From positions 62,001-126,000 of the forward strand of contig CADAEK010000003.1 of NCBI GenBank assembly GCA_902786925.1: DNA of 64,000 bases, read 5' to 3'. How positions within the stretch are numbered: the stretch's first letter is position 1; every line of letters begins with the position of its first letter. The DNA is from an uncultured Bacteroidales bacterium. Lineage in GTDB: Bacteria; Bacteroidota; Bacteroidia; Bacteroidales; Bacteroidaceae. Below the pieces are notes generated by a model. The model saw only the letters and a program-made list of their open reading frames with translations, had not been told where the DNA came from and did not search any database. The position numbers were made by a program, and so were the translations under genes. Shown one piece after another: positions 8,402-16,933 of this stretch.

Positions 8402-10267
8402 ATGATGAAAACTCGGCACTTTTTGTTCACCGGATTATCTGCACTATCCGTATTTGTGCTATCGTCGTGTGTCGACAGCGACTACGACTTGAGCGACATT
8501 GACTCCATGGCACGGTTCAAAACCAAGAACTTGGTTGTTCCTCTCAATCTTGACGCCATCACACTCGATCAAGTCATGGACTTGGACGAAGACAGTGAAA
8601 TTAAGAAATTCGAGGATCCAGAAACCGGCAAAACTTGGTATGCCATCAAGAAGGACGGAACATTCGACTCCGACCCTATTGACGTTGCCACATTCACAGC
8701 GGCCAAGCCTAACATCTCTCCATCAAGCAATACGCTGGACTTGACGCCTCTCACCCTTATACCAGGACAAATAGGCCAAATTTCCGCATACTATGACATT
8801 GCAGGCAAGAGTGACCCCACGTCGTTCGAAGCGAAGTCCGAGAATGTGGACAAGGCCATCAAGAGCATCAGCAAACTGGGTGTAAACACTACTTTCAATA
8901 TTAAGATTGCTGTGTCTAGCACAGGCTCCAGTAACATCATTCCATACCTCAAGTACGAAGGCGTGAAAATCCAGTTCCCCAAAGGACTCACCGCCACAGC
9001 AAGCAAGGGCACATACAACTCCAGCACGGGTATTCTTGACCTATCCAATGAGTCGCTTTCTCCCAATAGCAATGGTGAAGTGTCTGTAATGCTGACCATC
9101 ACCGCCATTGATGCCAAAGTAGCCAACATCACATTTACCGGCGCTTCTGGAGACAAGCAATACGGCACATTCATCTTTGCTGACGACGTAGAAATCATCG
9201 CAGGTCGAGTGAATATCTATAATGTAGATCCCAGCACACTCCCCAATCAGATTACCTTCACCTCTACACCGACACTGCAAGACATCGCAGTCACTACCTT
9301 TACGGGTGAAGTGGAGTACGACGTCGATGACTTCACCATTGACCCCATCGACCTGGCTGACGTGCCTGACATCATCAACCAGCCCGGCACCAAGCTGATG
9401 CTGGATAAGCCACAGCTTTTCCTCGAAATCAATAACCCTGTTGCGAAGTATAACCTCTACTTCGAAAGCGGTTTCGAACTCACCCCAGAACGTATTGTGC
9501 GTGAGAAAGATGTGGATATAAAGAAGCAGAAGACTTACGCAATCGACAATGCCACCTTTGGCACCAAGACTACAGACGGAAGTGCACAGAAGGCTGAAGG
9601 CAACCAATTCGTATTGGCTCCCTCTTTCGCGGCTGAAGACAATTTCCTCGAGACGGAATATCCTAATCCTAAGCACGTCCTCTTCAGCGACTTGAAGCGC
9701 ATCCTCATCCTCGACGAGGAAGTGGAAGAAGAGGAAATAGCAGAGACTGGCATTGGCATTCCAACCACCATCAATGTCAATGTGAAGGAGCCTAAGATTC
9801 CTAGACAAAGCGTGACAGACTTCGTATTGGGCGAGGAACTCAATGCAATCGTCGGCAAATACTCTTTCTATGCACCTCTCCAGCTCTCTGAAGAGTCGCA
9901 GATTGCCTACACCGACACCATTGACGACTGGAACGACGAAGACTTGGACAATGTCACCATCGAACACCTGATTATCAACTTCGATGCAACCACCGAGATT
10001 CCTTTCGATGCTGAGCTCACCATCTATCCTATCGATACCACAGGCGAGCCCATCGCAGGTGTCACCACCACGACTGCCCACATCAAGGCAAAGGCAGAGG
10101 ACCAGCCTGTAGAGGTAGAAATCACCGGTACTATCAAGCATCTTGACGGCTTGCTCATCAAGGCGCATATCCTCAATACGGAAAGTGATTTGCTCAGTCC
10201 TGACATGAAGATATATGTAAATAACAGCAAGGCCACCGTAACGGGCTATTATGATAAAGAACTCTAA
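8402..10267 (+). CDS. Large hypothetical lipoprotein, 621 aa
   Basis: The N-terminus is a lipoprotein signal peptide ending in the lipobox FVLSSC (Cys near residue 23), followed by the acidic stretch VDSDYDLSDIDS. The mature part is long, beta-rich and acidic, with repeated types of segment such as LDLTPLTLIPGQIGQ and VEYDVDDFTIDPIDLADVPDI. This suggests stacked beta-sandwich domains. I recognise no catalytic motif. It is followed after 22 bp by a DUF5723 barrel gene in the same direction, so the two are probably co-transcribed and may act together at the outer membrane. Two ATG codons are adjacent (8402 and 8405), and either could be the start. Confidence 0.8.
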   Translation: MMKTRHFLFTGLSALSVFVLSSCVDSDYDLSDIDSMARFKTKNLVVPLNLDAITLDQVMDLDEDSEIKKFEDPETGKTWYAIKKDGTFDSDPIDVATFTAAKPNISPSSNTLDLTPLTLIPGQIGQISAYYDIAGKSDPTSFEAKSENVDKAIKSISKLGVNTTFNIKIAVSSTGSSNIIPYLKYEGVKIQFPKGLTATASKGTYNSSTGILDLSNESLSPNSNGEVSVMLTITAIDAKVANITFTGASGDKQYGTFIFADDVEIIAGRVNIYNVDPSTLPNQITFTSTPTLQDIAVTTFTGEVEYDVDDFTIDPIDLADVPDIINQPGTKLMLDKPQLFLEINNPVAKYNLYFESGFELTPERIVREKDVDIKKQKTYAIDNATFGTKTTDGSAQKAEGNQFVLAPSFAAEDNFLETEYPNPKHVLFSDLKRILILDEEVEEEEIAETGIGIPTTINVNVKEPKIPRQSVTDFVLGEELNAIVGKYSFYAPLQLSEESQIAYTDTIDDWNDEDLDNVTIEHLIINFDATTEIPFDAELTIYPIDTTGEPIAGVTTTTAHIKAKAEDQPVEVEITGTIKHLDGLLIKAHILNTESDLLSPDMKIYVNNSKATVTGYYDKEL

Positions 10268-10289
10268 CCCAACAACGCACTAAAACGAA

Positions 10290-11684
10290 ATGATTATGAA
10301 ACACATAAAGTCTATCATTGCGGTTGCAGTTCTTGGAATGGCCTCAACTGCAACAGCCCAGAACCTCAACACTGGATACTTCAACGACGGTTACTTATAC
10401 CGCCATGAGGTAAACCCCGCTTTTGGCAACAACCAAGGCTATGTGGCAATGCCCGGCATCGGTAACCTCAACGTAGGCGTGAACAGTAACCTCCGCGTGG
10501 ACAATATCTTCTATAATGTGAATGGCCGCACCGCCCTGTTCCTCAATCCTGAAGTGAGCGACCAGAAGTTCCTTCGCCACATCAAGACGAAGCACAAGAT
10601 TTACGAGGACCTCAAGTTGCAGGTATTAGGCGTAGGCTTCAAAGCATTTGGCGGCTACAACACCGTCGAAATCAATGCACGCCAGAGCTTGCAGCTCAAT
10701 GTGCCTGGTTCCCTCTTGCGACTGGCCAAGGAAGGTGCACAGAACAAAACCTACCAAATCAACAAGTTGGCAGCGCATGTTGACGCCTATGCAGAATTGG
10801 CATTGGGTCACAGCCACCAGATTGACGAGCACCTCCGCGTAGGTGGTAAGGCTAAGCTCCTGCTCGGTATCGGTAACATGGATGCCGACTTCCGCAAGGC
10901 TACTCTCACTTTGGGTGAGGACAAATGGACCGCCATCACCGATGCCAAGGTGCAGACCAGCCTTAAGAGGATGAAATACAAGATGGAAGAAAAAGAACGC
11001 GGTGCAGATGGTGAAGAAACCACCCACCGCTATGTCAGCGGCATCGAAGACACCAACTGGAGTGTGGACGGTGTGGGCGTAGCGTTCGACCTCGGTGCAG
11101 AATACAAAGTGGACGACAACTGGTCTTTCTCTGCTGCTGTGCTCGACCTTGGCTTCATCAACTGGAACAACAACTACGTGGCTTCGACCCGTGGCGAACG
11201 TTTGGTGAATACCGACACGCACCTCTTCAGCTTGGACGATGACAAAGACAACTCGTTCGAAAGAGAAGGTGACCGCCTGATGGAAGACATTGCCAAACTC
11301 TATGAGCTGGATGATCTCGGCGATCAGGGCAAACGTTCTCGCATGCTGGCCACCACCATCAATGCAGGCGTTGAGTACACTCCTGATTTCTATGACAAGC
11401 TGTCCATCGGTCTCTTGAGCAGCACCCGTGTGGCTGGCAAATACACCACCACAGAGGTACGTCTCTCAGCCAATGTGTCGCCTACCAACATCTTCTCAGC
11501 CTCAACCTCTCTGGCTGTGAACTCCTTCGGCACAAGCTTTGGATGGCTCATCAACTTCCACCCATGCGGCTTCAACATCTTCCTTGCTACCGACCACCAG
11601 TTTGGCAAGATGTCCAAGCAGGCCATCCCACTCTCAGGCAGAGCTAACGTGAACTTTGGCATTAACTTCCCATTCGGACATTAA
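10290..11684 (+). CDS. DUF5723 family outer membrane beta-barrel protein
   Basis: The 464-aa protein has a signal peptide (MKHIKSIIAVAVLGMASTATAQ) and a mature start typical of DUF5723 proteins: LNTGYFNDGYLYRHEVNPAFGN. Many alternating hydrophobic strands follow, for example LKLQVLGVGFKAFGGY and NWSFSAAVLDLGFINW, and the protein ends in an aromatic-rich strand (VNFGINFPFGH). The family is confined, as far as I know, to Bacteroidetes and has no established function. The upstream lipoprotein gene is 22 bp away. A perfect terminator follows. The first ATG is at 10290, and a second at 10296 gives the more usual signal peptide start. Confidence 0.78.
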   Translation: MIMKHIKSIIAVAVLGMASTATAQNLNTGYFNDGYLYRHEVNPAFGNNQGYVAMPGIGNLNVGVNSNLRVDNIFYNVNGRTALFLNPEVSDQKFLRHIKTKHKIYEDLKLQVLGVGFKAFGGYNTVEINARQSLQLNVPGSLLRLAKEGAQNKTYQINKLAAHVDAYAELALGHSHQIDEHLRVGGKAKLLLGIGNMDADFRKATLTLGEDKWTAITDAKVQTSLKRMKYKMEEKERGADGEETTHRYVSGIEDTNWSVDGVGVAFDLGAEYKVDDNWSFSAAVLDLGFINWNNNYVASTRGERLVNTDTHLFSLDDDKDNSFEREGDRLMEDIAKLYELDDLGDQGKRSRMLATTINAGVEYTPDFYDKLSIGLLSSTRVAGKYTTTEVRLSANVSPTNIFSASTSLAVNSFGTSFGWLINFHPCGFNIFLATDHQFGKMSKQAIPLSGRANVNFGINFPFGH

Positions 11685-11710
11685 TGCAACCCATACTATT
11701 CATCAAGCGC

Positions 11711-11750
11711 AAGGGGCTGTGTCAACGACGACACAGCCCCTTGTGTTTTT
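11711..11750 (+). terminator. Intrinsic terminator after the DUF5723 gene
   Basis: A perfect 13-bp stem (11711-11723 with 11730-11742, AAGGGGCTGTGTC and its complement) closes a 6-nt loop and is followed by GTGTTTTT. Confidence 0.92.
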
Positions 11751-11773
11751 CCCCTCACCTTACGCCTCAAAAA

Positions 11774-11838
11774 CGGTGTGAGTCACACCGCATAGGTCGG
11801 TCTGAGTCACACCGGCACCCTCGGTCTGAGTCACACCG
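11774..11838. repeat. 24-bp periodic palindromic element (family B, copy 1)
   Basis: Three 17-bp units start at 11774, 11798 and 11822, exactly 24 bp apart. The first, CGGTGTGAGTCACACCG, is a perfect palindrome around its central base. The other two read CGGTCTGAGTCACACCG. The 7-bp spacers are CATAGGT and GCACCCT. The element lies between the convergent 3' ends of the DUF5723 and YqaA-like genes. A second copy at 47351-47415 differs at only 2 of 65 positions. Confidence 0.92.
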
Positions 11839-11854
11839 ATTTTGTAGTGCAACG

Positions 11855-12310
11855 TCAGCGAAGGGCAACCGCTGAATAAGCGACAATCATGTAACGAGTA
11901 AACTTGCCCACGAACGACCAGAAGATGACACCCCACATGTTGGCGCGCAAGATGCCCAGCGAGATAGATATAGCCGTTCCAAACACAGGGAGGAAAGAGA
12001 AGGCAGCAATCCATGAGCCTCTTTTCTCCACATAATCACGCGTCTTGCACAGACGTCTCTCCTTCACATGCATCCAATGCGCTATCTGCTCAATGCTGCC
12101 AATACGCCCGATGCAATAATTGAACATCGAGCCCAACACATTGCCGATGGTTCCGCTTATCACAGTGAGCATAGGGTCCATGCCCGTAGTGACCAGCAAA
12201 GCGCCCATCACCGCCTCGGAGCTGAAAGGCACAAACGTGCCCGCCAGAAAAGAGGCCATTGCCATGCCCCAGTAGCCGTATTCTATGAAAAACTGATTAA
12301 GTGGATCCAT
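11855..12310 (-). CDS. YqaA-like membrane protein (DedA/VTT superfamily)
   Basis: The 151-aa integral membrane protein has the VTT-type pattern FLAGTFVPFSSEAVMGALLVTTG, the Gly-rich segment ISGTIGNVLGSMFNYCIGR, the Arg-containing FSFLPVFGTAISISLGILR, and a C-terminal helix. Length and motifs agree with the YqaA branch of the DedA/SNARE-associated superfamily. Better studied DedA relatives move lipid carriers or support membrane homeostasis, but the role of YqaA is not settled. It lies 13 bp downstream of the membrane protein gene at 12324, so the two are probably co-transcribed. Confidence 0.85.
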   Translation of the reverse strand: MDPLNQFFIEYGYWGMAMASFLAGTFVPFSSEAVMGALLVTTGMDPMLTVISGTIGNVLGSMFNYCIGRIGSIEQIAHWMHVKERRLCKTRDYVEKRGSWIAAFSFLPVFGTAISISLGILRANMWGVIFWSFVGKFTRYMIVAYSAVALR

Positions 12311-12323
12311 GTATCTGTTCCTC

Positions 12324-13334
12324 TCAGAAAGTTAAACGAAGTTGAGAATCACACACATACTGAATCGTCCACACCGCAACAGCCAGCAGTGAGAGAATGA
12401 GGCAACAAATGTGCGAGAACCTCGTATGTGTCAATGTAAAGAAATGCCCAAACACCATTGCTGTACACATCAGCAGCATCGGCATCAGCACATCAGCGTA
12501 TTGTGGCTGCACACAAATCAGCACAATAACAACCGCGCCCATCAGGCAGATGGCGTCATAGATGATACGTGTTCGCACCCTGTCCAAATAGCGGTGGGCA
12601 TAGTTATCAATTGAACCTACCACAAAAAGCAGCACCAGGAAGAAGAATGTCACCACTTTCCGATAATCCAGCCCCAGATAATCGCCTGGATGGAAACTCA
12701 CCATTGCCCTCACATGCTCCAAGAACAATGGGAATCGACCTATGAGCGCAGCAAATCCTGCAAACAGCCAATACACGGTGAACACCGCCATCAGTGAAGC
12801 TAAGAAACTGCGAAATGAAAGAGTGCGGAAGAACCATTGCATCTGCCAAAACAGAGGGACGAACCACACCAGTTTTGGGAAAAAGAGCGAAGCCAGCGAA
12901 AGCAGCAGGAATGACCTGAAAGAAAAAGCCGGTTCGGGCCGCTGATAGGAAGCAAACAAGGGGAAGAACGACAGCAGCACCAGCAGCATGACCACAGAGC
13001 CGGGCTGAAAAACATGGTATGCAACAGCAACTGTCAGCAAGATGCCAAGCATACTGCCCAACATACGCGAGCTGACTCTCAGCAAAAGGTTCTTATTGTT
13101 CAGCTCCACCATCATGTACACAGCCAGAGCAGCACAAAGGAAGCCCCATCCGAGTGCACCATAGCCCTCCTGCATTGCCTCAGGGACAATGCGCCAAAAA
13201 CCATACTCCGCACCTTCCAAAGGCTCCGTTGTCAAAGATACAGGCGCCACCATCCACAACAATGCGGCTACGCCCCCCACAACAGGGAGCGTCATTTGGC
13301 TGCCAGCAATAGATTTCTGAATATTATACTTCAC
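12324..13334 (-). CDS. Integral membrane protein of unknown function, 336 aa
   Basis: The protein is hydrophobic almost throughout, with about ten likely membrane helices, for example MTLPVVGGVAALLWMVAPV, LGSMLGILLTVAVAYHVF and VLLSFFPLFA. Short polar loops carry positive residues such as KNLLLRVSSR and RVRTRIIY. I recognise no catalytic motif or named family, and nothing visible assigns a transport or enzymatic role. It is the first gene of a probable two-gene unit with the YqaA-like gene and is divergent from miaB across a region that holds heptad repeats. Confidence 0.75.
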   Translation of the reverse strand: MKYNIQKSIAGSQMTLPVVGGVAALLWMVAPVSLTTEPLEGAEYGFWRIVPEAMQEGYGALGWGFLCAALAVYMMVELNNKNLLLRVSSRMLGSMLGILLTVAVAYHVFQPGSVVMLLVLLSFFPLFASYQRPEPAFSFRSFLLLSLASLFFPKLVWFVPLFWQMQWFFRTLSFRSFLASLMAVFTVYWLFAGFAALIGRFPLFLEHVRAMVSFHPGDYLGLDYRKVVTFFFLVLLFVVGSIDNYAHRYLDRVRTRIIYDAICLMGAVVIVLICVQPQYADVLMPMLLMCTAMVFGHFFTLTHTRFSHICCLILSLLAVAVWTIQYVCDSQLRLTF

Positions 13335-13396
13335 AGATTGTTCGTTTTGCGACTTTGCACCTTCGCCTTTGGCGGAGCATCAGTGTAAATCAATTG

Positions 13397-13404
13397 CAAA
13401 GTTA
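13397..13404 (-). promoter_or_regulatory. -7 box of the 12324-13334 membrane protein gene
   Basis: The minus strand reads TAACTTTG (TAnnTTTG), 62 bp upstream of the ATG. The expected -33 position falls in the left heptad arm (13418-13428), which holds no TTG. Confidence 0.5.
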
Positions 13405-13417
13405 TGAAATTGGGGCG

Positions 13418-13513
13418 AAAAGTGAAGAAGAAAAGGTCAAAAATCATTTCTGCTCGCCGTTCAGATTGTCAGCAACTTAGTTTTTTCCCCTTCCACTCTT
13501 CACTTTTCACTTT
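13418..13513. repeat. Inverted heptad-like arms between divergent promoters
   Basis: AAAAGTGAAGA at 13418-13428 is the reverse complement of TCTTCACTTTT at 13497-13507. The right side continues as heptads (TCACTTT repeated). The arms lie just inside the -7 boxes of the two divergent genes, over the places where -33 elements would be. Related arms flank the purD/cysE region. Confidence 0.65.
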
Positions 13514-13520
13514 CTTTTCG

Positions 13521-13528
13521 TAACTTTG
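13521..13528 (+). promoter_or_regulatory. -7 box of the miaB operon
   Basis: TAACTTTG fits TAnnTTTG and lies 29 bp upstream of the miaB ATG. No TTG is found at the usual spacing, where the right heptad arm sits. Confidence 0.55.
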
Positions 13529-13557
13529 CGGCTGATTTTTGTACAAAAACGTTTTTG

Positions 13558-14865
13558 ATGAAAAAACTCTTTATTGAGACTTATGGCTGCCAAATGAACG
13601 TGGCGGACAGTGAAGTTATTGCCTCTGTAATGAAGATGGCAGGATATGACACCTGCGAATCCATCGAGGAGGCTGATGCCGTGTTGCTGAATACCTGCTC
13701 CGTGCGTGAGAATGCAGAAAACAAGATATACAACCGTCTGGAGGCCCTCCATGCGATGCAACGCAAGCGGGCATTTATCGTCGGCGTTGTGGGATGTATG
13801 GCTGAGCGAGTGAAGGACGACCTGATTGAGAATCACCACGTGAACCTTGTGGCAGGTCCTGACTCCTACCTCTCTCTCCCCGACCTTTTTGCCGCTGCTG
13901 AAATCGGCGAGAAGGCTATCAACGTGGAGCTGAGCACTACGGAGACTTACCGTGACGTCATCCCAGAGCGTGTCTGCGGTAGCCATATCAGCGGCTTCGT
14001 CAGCATCATGCGCGGATGCAACAACTTTTGCCACTACTGCATCGTTCCCTACACTCGTGGTCGCGAGCGCAGCCGTGAGGTCAACAGCATTCTGAATGAG
14101 GTGAAAGACCTGCAAGACAAGGGCTATAAGGAAGTGACACTTTTGGGACAGAATGTGAACAGCTACCAGTGTGGCGAAGTGGGATTCCCACAGCTCTTGG
14201 CCTCAGTGGCAGAAGCGTTCCCAAAGATGCGCATCCGCTTCACCACATCACATCCTAAGGACATGAGCGATGAGACACTGGAGGTGATTGCATCACACCC
14301 CAACATCTGCCGTCACATCCATCTGCCTGTGCAGAGCGGCTCTAACCGCATCCTGAAACTGATGAATCGGAAATACACACGCGAATGGTATCTGGAGCGT
14401 GTGGCAGCCATCCGACGCATCATTCCAGACTGCAGCATCACCACCGATATCTTTGTCGGCTATCATTCCGAGACGGAGGAAGACCATCAGCTTTCACTCT
14501 CGCTGATGCGAGAAGTGGGCTATGATTCCGCCTTCATGTTCAAATACTCTGAGCGCCCCGGCACTTACGCATCGAAACATCTTCCCGACGACGTGCCAGA
14601 GGAAACCAAGATTAGCCGTCTGAACGAGATGATTGCCCTGCAGAACGAACTTTCAGCAGAGAATTACAAGAAGGACCTTGGCAAGACATTCGAGATACTG
14701 GTGGAAGGTGTGTCGAAACGCAGCAGAGAACAGCTCTTCGGCCGCACACCACAAAACAAGGTGGTAGTGTTTGACCGAGGCAACCACCACATTGGCGACT
14801 TCGTCACAGTGAAAGTGACAGATTCTAGTTCAGCAACTCTCAAAGGCATTGAAATCCATGAATAA
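13558..14865 (+). CDS. miaB: tRNA-2-methylthio-N6-dimethylallyladenosine synthase MiaB
   Basis: This radical-SAM enzyme adds a methylthio group to i6A at position 37 of tRNAs reading UNN codons. It has the three expected domains. The N-terminal methylthiotransferase domain has Cys residues in ETYGCQMN, NTCSVRE and GVVGCMAE, which bind the second Fe-S cluster. The radical-SAM core has CNNFCHYC near residue 154. A C-terminal TRAM domain starts near residue 375. At 435 aa it is of normal length. I take the ATG at 13558, since the codon before it is TTG. The stop overlaps the ftsX start by 8 nt. Confidence 0.96.
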   Translation: MKKLFIETYGCQMNVADSEVIASVMKMAGYDTCESIEEADAVLLNTCSVRENAENKIYNRLEALHAMQRKRAFIVGVVGCMAERVKDDLIENHHVNLVAGPDSYLSLPDLFAAAEIGEKAINVELSTTETYRDVIPERVCGSHISGFVSIMRGCNNFCHYCIVPYTRGRERSREVNSILNEVKDLQDKGYKEVTLLGQNVNSYQCGEVGFPQLLASVAEAFPKMRIRFTTSHPKDMSDETLEVIASHPNICRHIHLPVQSGSNRILKLMNRKYTREWYLERVAAIRRIIPDCSITTDIFVGYHSETEEDHQLSLSLMREVGYDSAFMFKYSERPGTYASKHLPDDVPEETKISRLNEMIALQNELSAENYKKDLGKTFEILVEGVSKRSREQLFGRTPQNKVVVFDRGNHHIGDFVTVKVTDSSSATLKGIEIHE

Positions 14866-15727
14866 GAAAAGGCATTCGTTCCTTAGCACCCAATTCATCA
14901 CTGCCACCATCAGTACCACGCTGGTGCTGGTGCTTCTGGGCATCATCGTGCTGTTTGTCATGACAGCCCAGAACCTTTCCACATTCGTGAAAGAGAACAT
15001 CAAAATCAGTGTGCTCATCAACGATGAGATGAACGAGGCAGCGATCAAGCAGATGGAAAGCACGCTGAAGCTGGCACCCTATGCCAAGAGCGTGGAATAT
15101 ATCTCGAAAGAGCAAGCCCTGCAAGAGGAGATTGCCGCACAGGGAGTCGACCCTACCGAGTTCATCGGGATGAATCCTTACACAGCCTCATTCGAAATCA
15201 ACATCAATGCTGACCACGCCAACCCCGACAGTGTCAGCAAAGCCGTGAAACAACTGAAGGGAGACAGCAACGTGGTAGATGTCATTTATTCCAAGGACCT
15301 TATCAAGTCTGTGAATGACAATATCCGCAAAGTGAGCATCATTCTGCTCATCATCGCTGCGCTGTTCACCTATATTTCATTTGCCCTCATCAACAATACC
15401 GTGCGGCTCACTATCTTCTCCAAGCGCTTCATCATCAACACCATGAAGCTTGTAGGAGCCAGCTGGAGCTTCATACGCCGTCCCTTCTTGGTCAACGGCT
15501 TCACGCTCGGCATCGTCTCAGCCATCCTTGCCGACGCCGCTATTCTCAGCGGTTTGTACTGGCTGCACAACTTTGAGCCAACCATCCACGCTGTCATCGG
15601 TTTCAAGGACATCGTTGTGGTATCGGCAGCAGTCTTTCTGTTTGGCATTATCATTACCTTCTTCTGTACCTTTTTCTCTATTAACAAATACCTGAAGATG
15701 AACAGCAGAGAACTCTATTATATTTAA
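14858..15727 (+). CDS. ftsX: Cell division ABC-type permease FtsX
   Basis: FtsX is the membrane half of the FtsEX complex, which controls peptidoglycan hydrolases at the division site. The 289-aa protein has an N-terminal cytoplasmic tail, one helix (FITATISTTLVLVLLGIIVLF, given here in part), a periplasmic domain of about 120 residues, and three helices in the C-terminal half with the FtsX/MacB permease pattern. The ATPase partner FtsE is not encoded nearby. The ATG at 14858 lies within the end of miaB, and a TTG at 14849 is a less likely start. The order ftsX, DUF3098, uppP, truB, queA is, to my knowledge, a recurring gene order in Bacteroidales. Confidence 0.93.
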   Translation: MNKKRHSFLSTQFITATISTTLVLVLLGIIVLFVMTAQNLSTFVKENIKISVLINDEMNEAAIKQMESTLKLAPYAKSVEYISKEQALQEEIAAQGVDPTEFIGMNPYTASFEININADHANPDSVSKAVKQLKGDSNVVDVIYSKDLIKSVNDNIRKVSIILLIIAALFTYISFALINNTVRLTIFSKRFIINTMKLVGASWSFIRRPFLVNGFTLGIVSAILADAAILSGLYWLHNFEPTIHAVIGFKDIVVVSAAVFLFGIIITFFCTFFSINKYLKMNSRELYYI

Positions 15728-15755
15728 CATCTTATTTTAACACACTAATTACATT

Positions 15756-15785
15756 ATTAACTGTTTTTATATTAACTGTTTTTAT
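15756..15785. repeat. 15-bp perfect tandem duplication
   Basis: ATTAACTGTTTTTAT occurs twice in direct succession (15756-15770 and 15771-15785), 24 bp upstream of the DUF3098 start. It may come from replication slippage in an AT-rich gap. Confidence 0.8.
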
Positions 15786-15809
15786 CAATTTTATCAACTT
15801 TCAATTGAA

Positions 15810-16046
15810 ATGAAGAACTTCGCATTCACAAAAATCAACTACATCCTACTGGCGGTAGGATTCATTATCATTGTCGCGGGCTTCATCCTTATGTCTGGCG
15901 ACGCAACAACAGAGGAACAATTTAAAACAGAGATTTTCAGCGACACACGCATTAAACTTGCACCAATGGTGTGTCTCTTCGGCTTTCTTTTCGAGGTGGT
16001 GGCTATCCTGTGGCCCTCTTCCAAGAAGAAATCACGCACCGAATAA
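15810..16046 (+). CDS. DUF3098 family small membrane protein
   Basis: The 78-aa protein has two hydrophobic helices, residues 10-28 (INYILLAVGFIIIVAGFIL) and about 50-67 (APMVCLFGFLFEVVAILW). The loop between them contains FSDTRIKLAP, and the end is basic (PSSKKKSRTE). This is the usual shape of DUF3098, a Bacteroidetes family encoded between ftsX and uppP. No biochemical role is known to me. Position suggests a link to envelope growth or division, but that is inference from neighbours only. Confidence 0.88.
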   Translation: MKNFAFTKINYILLAVGFIIIVAGFILMSGDATTEEQFKTEIFSDTRIKLAPMVCLFGFLFEVVAILWPSSKKKSRTE

Positions 16047-16084
16047 TCGGTAAACAGAAAACTCGTTAAATCGAAAAAGAAAAG

Positions 16085-16903
16085 ATGGATTGGATTCAAG
16101 CTTTGATTTTAGGCATTGTTCAGGGCCTCACGGAGTATCTTCCTGTCAGCAGTAGCGGACACTTGCAAATCGGTCAGCATCTGCTGGGCGTGAACGAAGT
16201 GGGTGGGCTCACTTTCGACATTGTGGTGCATGTGGCCACTGTGCTCTCCACACTCGTCATTCTTTGGAAAGAGGTGGCATGGATATTCAAGGGCCTCTTC
16301 GTTTGGGACGGTCAGCTGAACAATCAGCAGCGATACGCCATCAACATTCTCATTTCGATGATTCCTATCGGCATCGTAGGCCTTTGCTTCAAGGACTACG
16401 TTGACGCCATTTTCCAAGACAGCCTCACCGTAGTGGGCACTTGCCTGCTGGTGACGGCTTGCCTCTTGGCACTCACCCACTTCTATCAGCCCAGAGAACG
16501 CGAGAAAATTACTCCAATACATGCGTTCATCATTGGTTTGGCACAAGCATGCGCTGTGCTGCCGGGCCTTTCACGAAGTGGTTCCACCATTGCCACAGGC
16601 CTTCTGCTGGGCAACAGCCGCAAGAACCTGGCGCAATTCTCATTCCTTATGGTCATTCCGCCCATCTTGGGCGAGGCACTGCTGGATTTCAAGCACATCG
16701 TTGCTCCCAGCGCTGAATACATTGCTGAGCATGGGGAAGCGGCACAGATTCCGACAATCGCCCTCGTGGTAGGCTTCCTTGCCGCCTTCGTCAGCGGCTG
16801 CTTTGCCTGCAAATGGATGATTGCCTTTGTGAAACGCGCCAAACTCATCTACTTCGCTCTTTATTGTGCTATCGTTGGCGCTCTTGCGCTCTATTTTGCA
16901 TAA
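16085..16903 (+). CDS. uppP: Undecaprenyl-diphosphate phosphatase UppP (BacA family)
   Basis: This membrane enzyme removes a phosphate from undecaprenyl diphosphate to regenerate the lipid carrier for peptidoglycan and other surface polymers. Extra copies are known to give bacitracin resistance. The 272-aa protein has the two family signatures: [16 protein letters not shown] (residues about 14-30, with the catalytic Glu) and [18 protein letters not shown] (near residues 158-175). Several further helices fill the rest. It follows the DUF3098 gene by 38 bp and precedes truB by 30 bp on the same strand. Confidence 0.96.
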   Translation: MDWIQALILGIVQGLTEYLPVSSSGHLQIGQHLLGVNEVGGLTFDIVVHVATVLSTLVILWKEVAWIFKGLFVWDGQLNNQQRYAINILISMIPIGIVGLCFKDYVDAIFQDSLTVVGTCLLVTACLLALTHFYQPREREKITPIHAFIIGLAQACAVLPGLSRSGSTIATGLLLGNSRKNLAQFSFLMVIPPILGEALLDFKHIVAPSAEYIAEHGEAAQIPTIALVVGFLAAFVSGCFACKWMIAFVKRAKLIYFALYCAIVGALALYFA

Positions 16904-16933
16904 ACCCTATCACGGCATAGTCCATCTCTGCCC

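Noticed and set aside
9041-10168. Minus-strand 375-aa open frame
   Set aside because: It is antisense to the 621-aa lipoprotein gene, without start context or recognisable motifs. Its Val/Asp-rich composition mirrors the sense gene.
11774-11838. CRISPR array
   Set aside because: The repeats are 17 bp, the spacers are only 7 bp and are the same at two loci, there are just three units, and no cas genes are near.
11684-11875. Plus-strand 63-aa frame with repeated ESHR peptide
   Set aside because: The peptide repeat is only the translation of the 24-bp element, whose period is a multiple of three. The frame also spans the intrinsic terminator of the DUF5723 gene.
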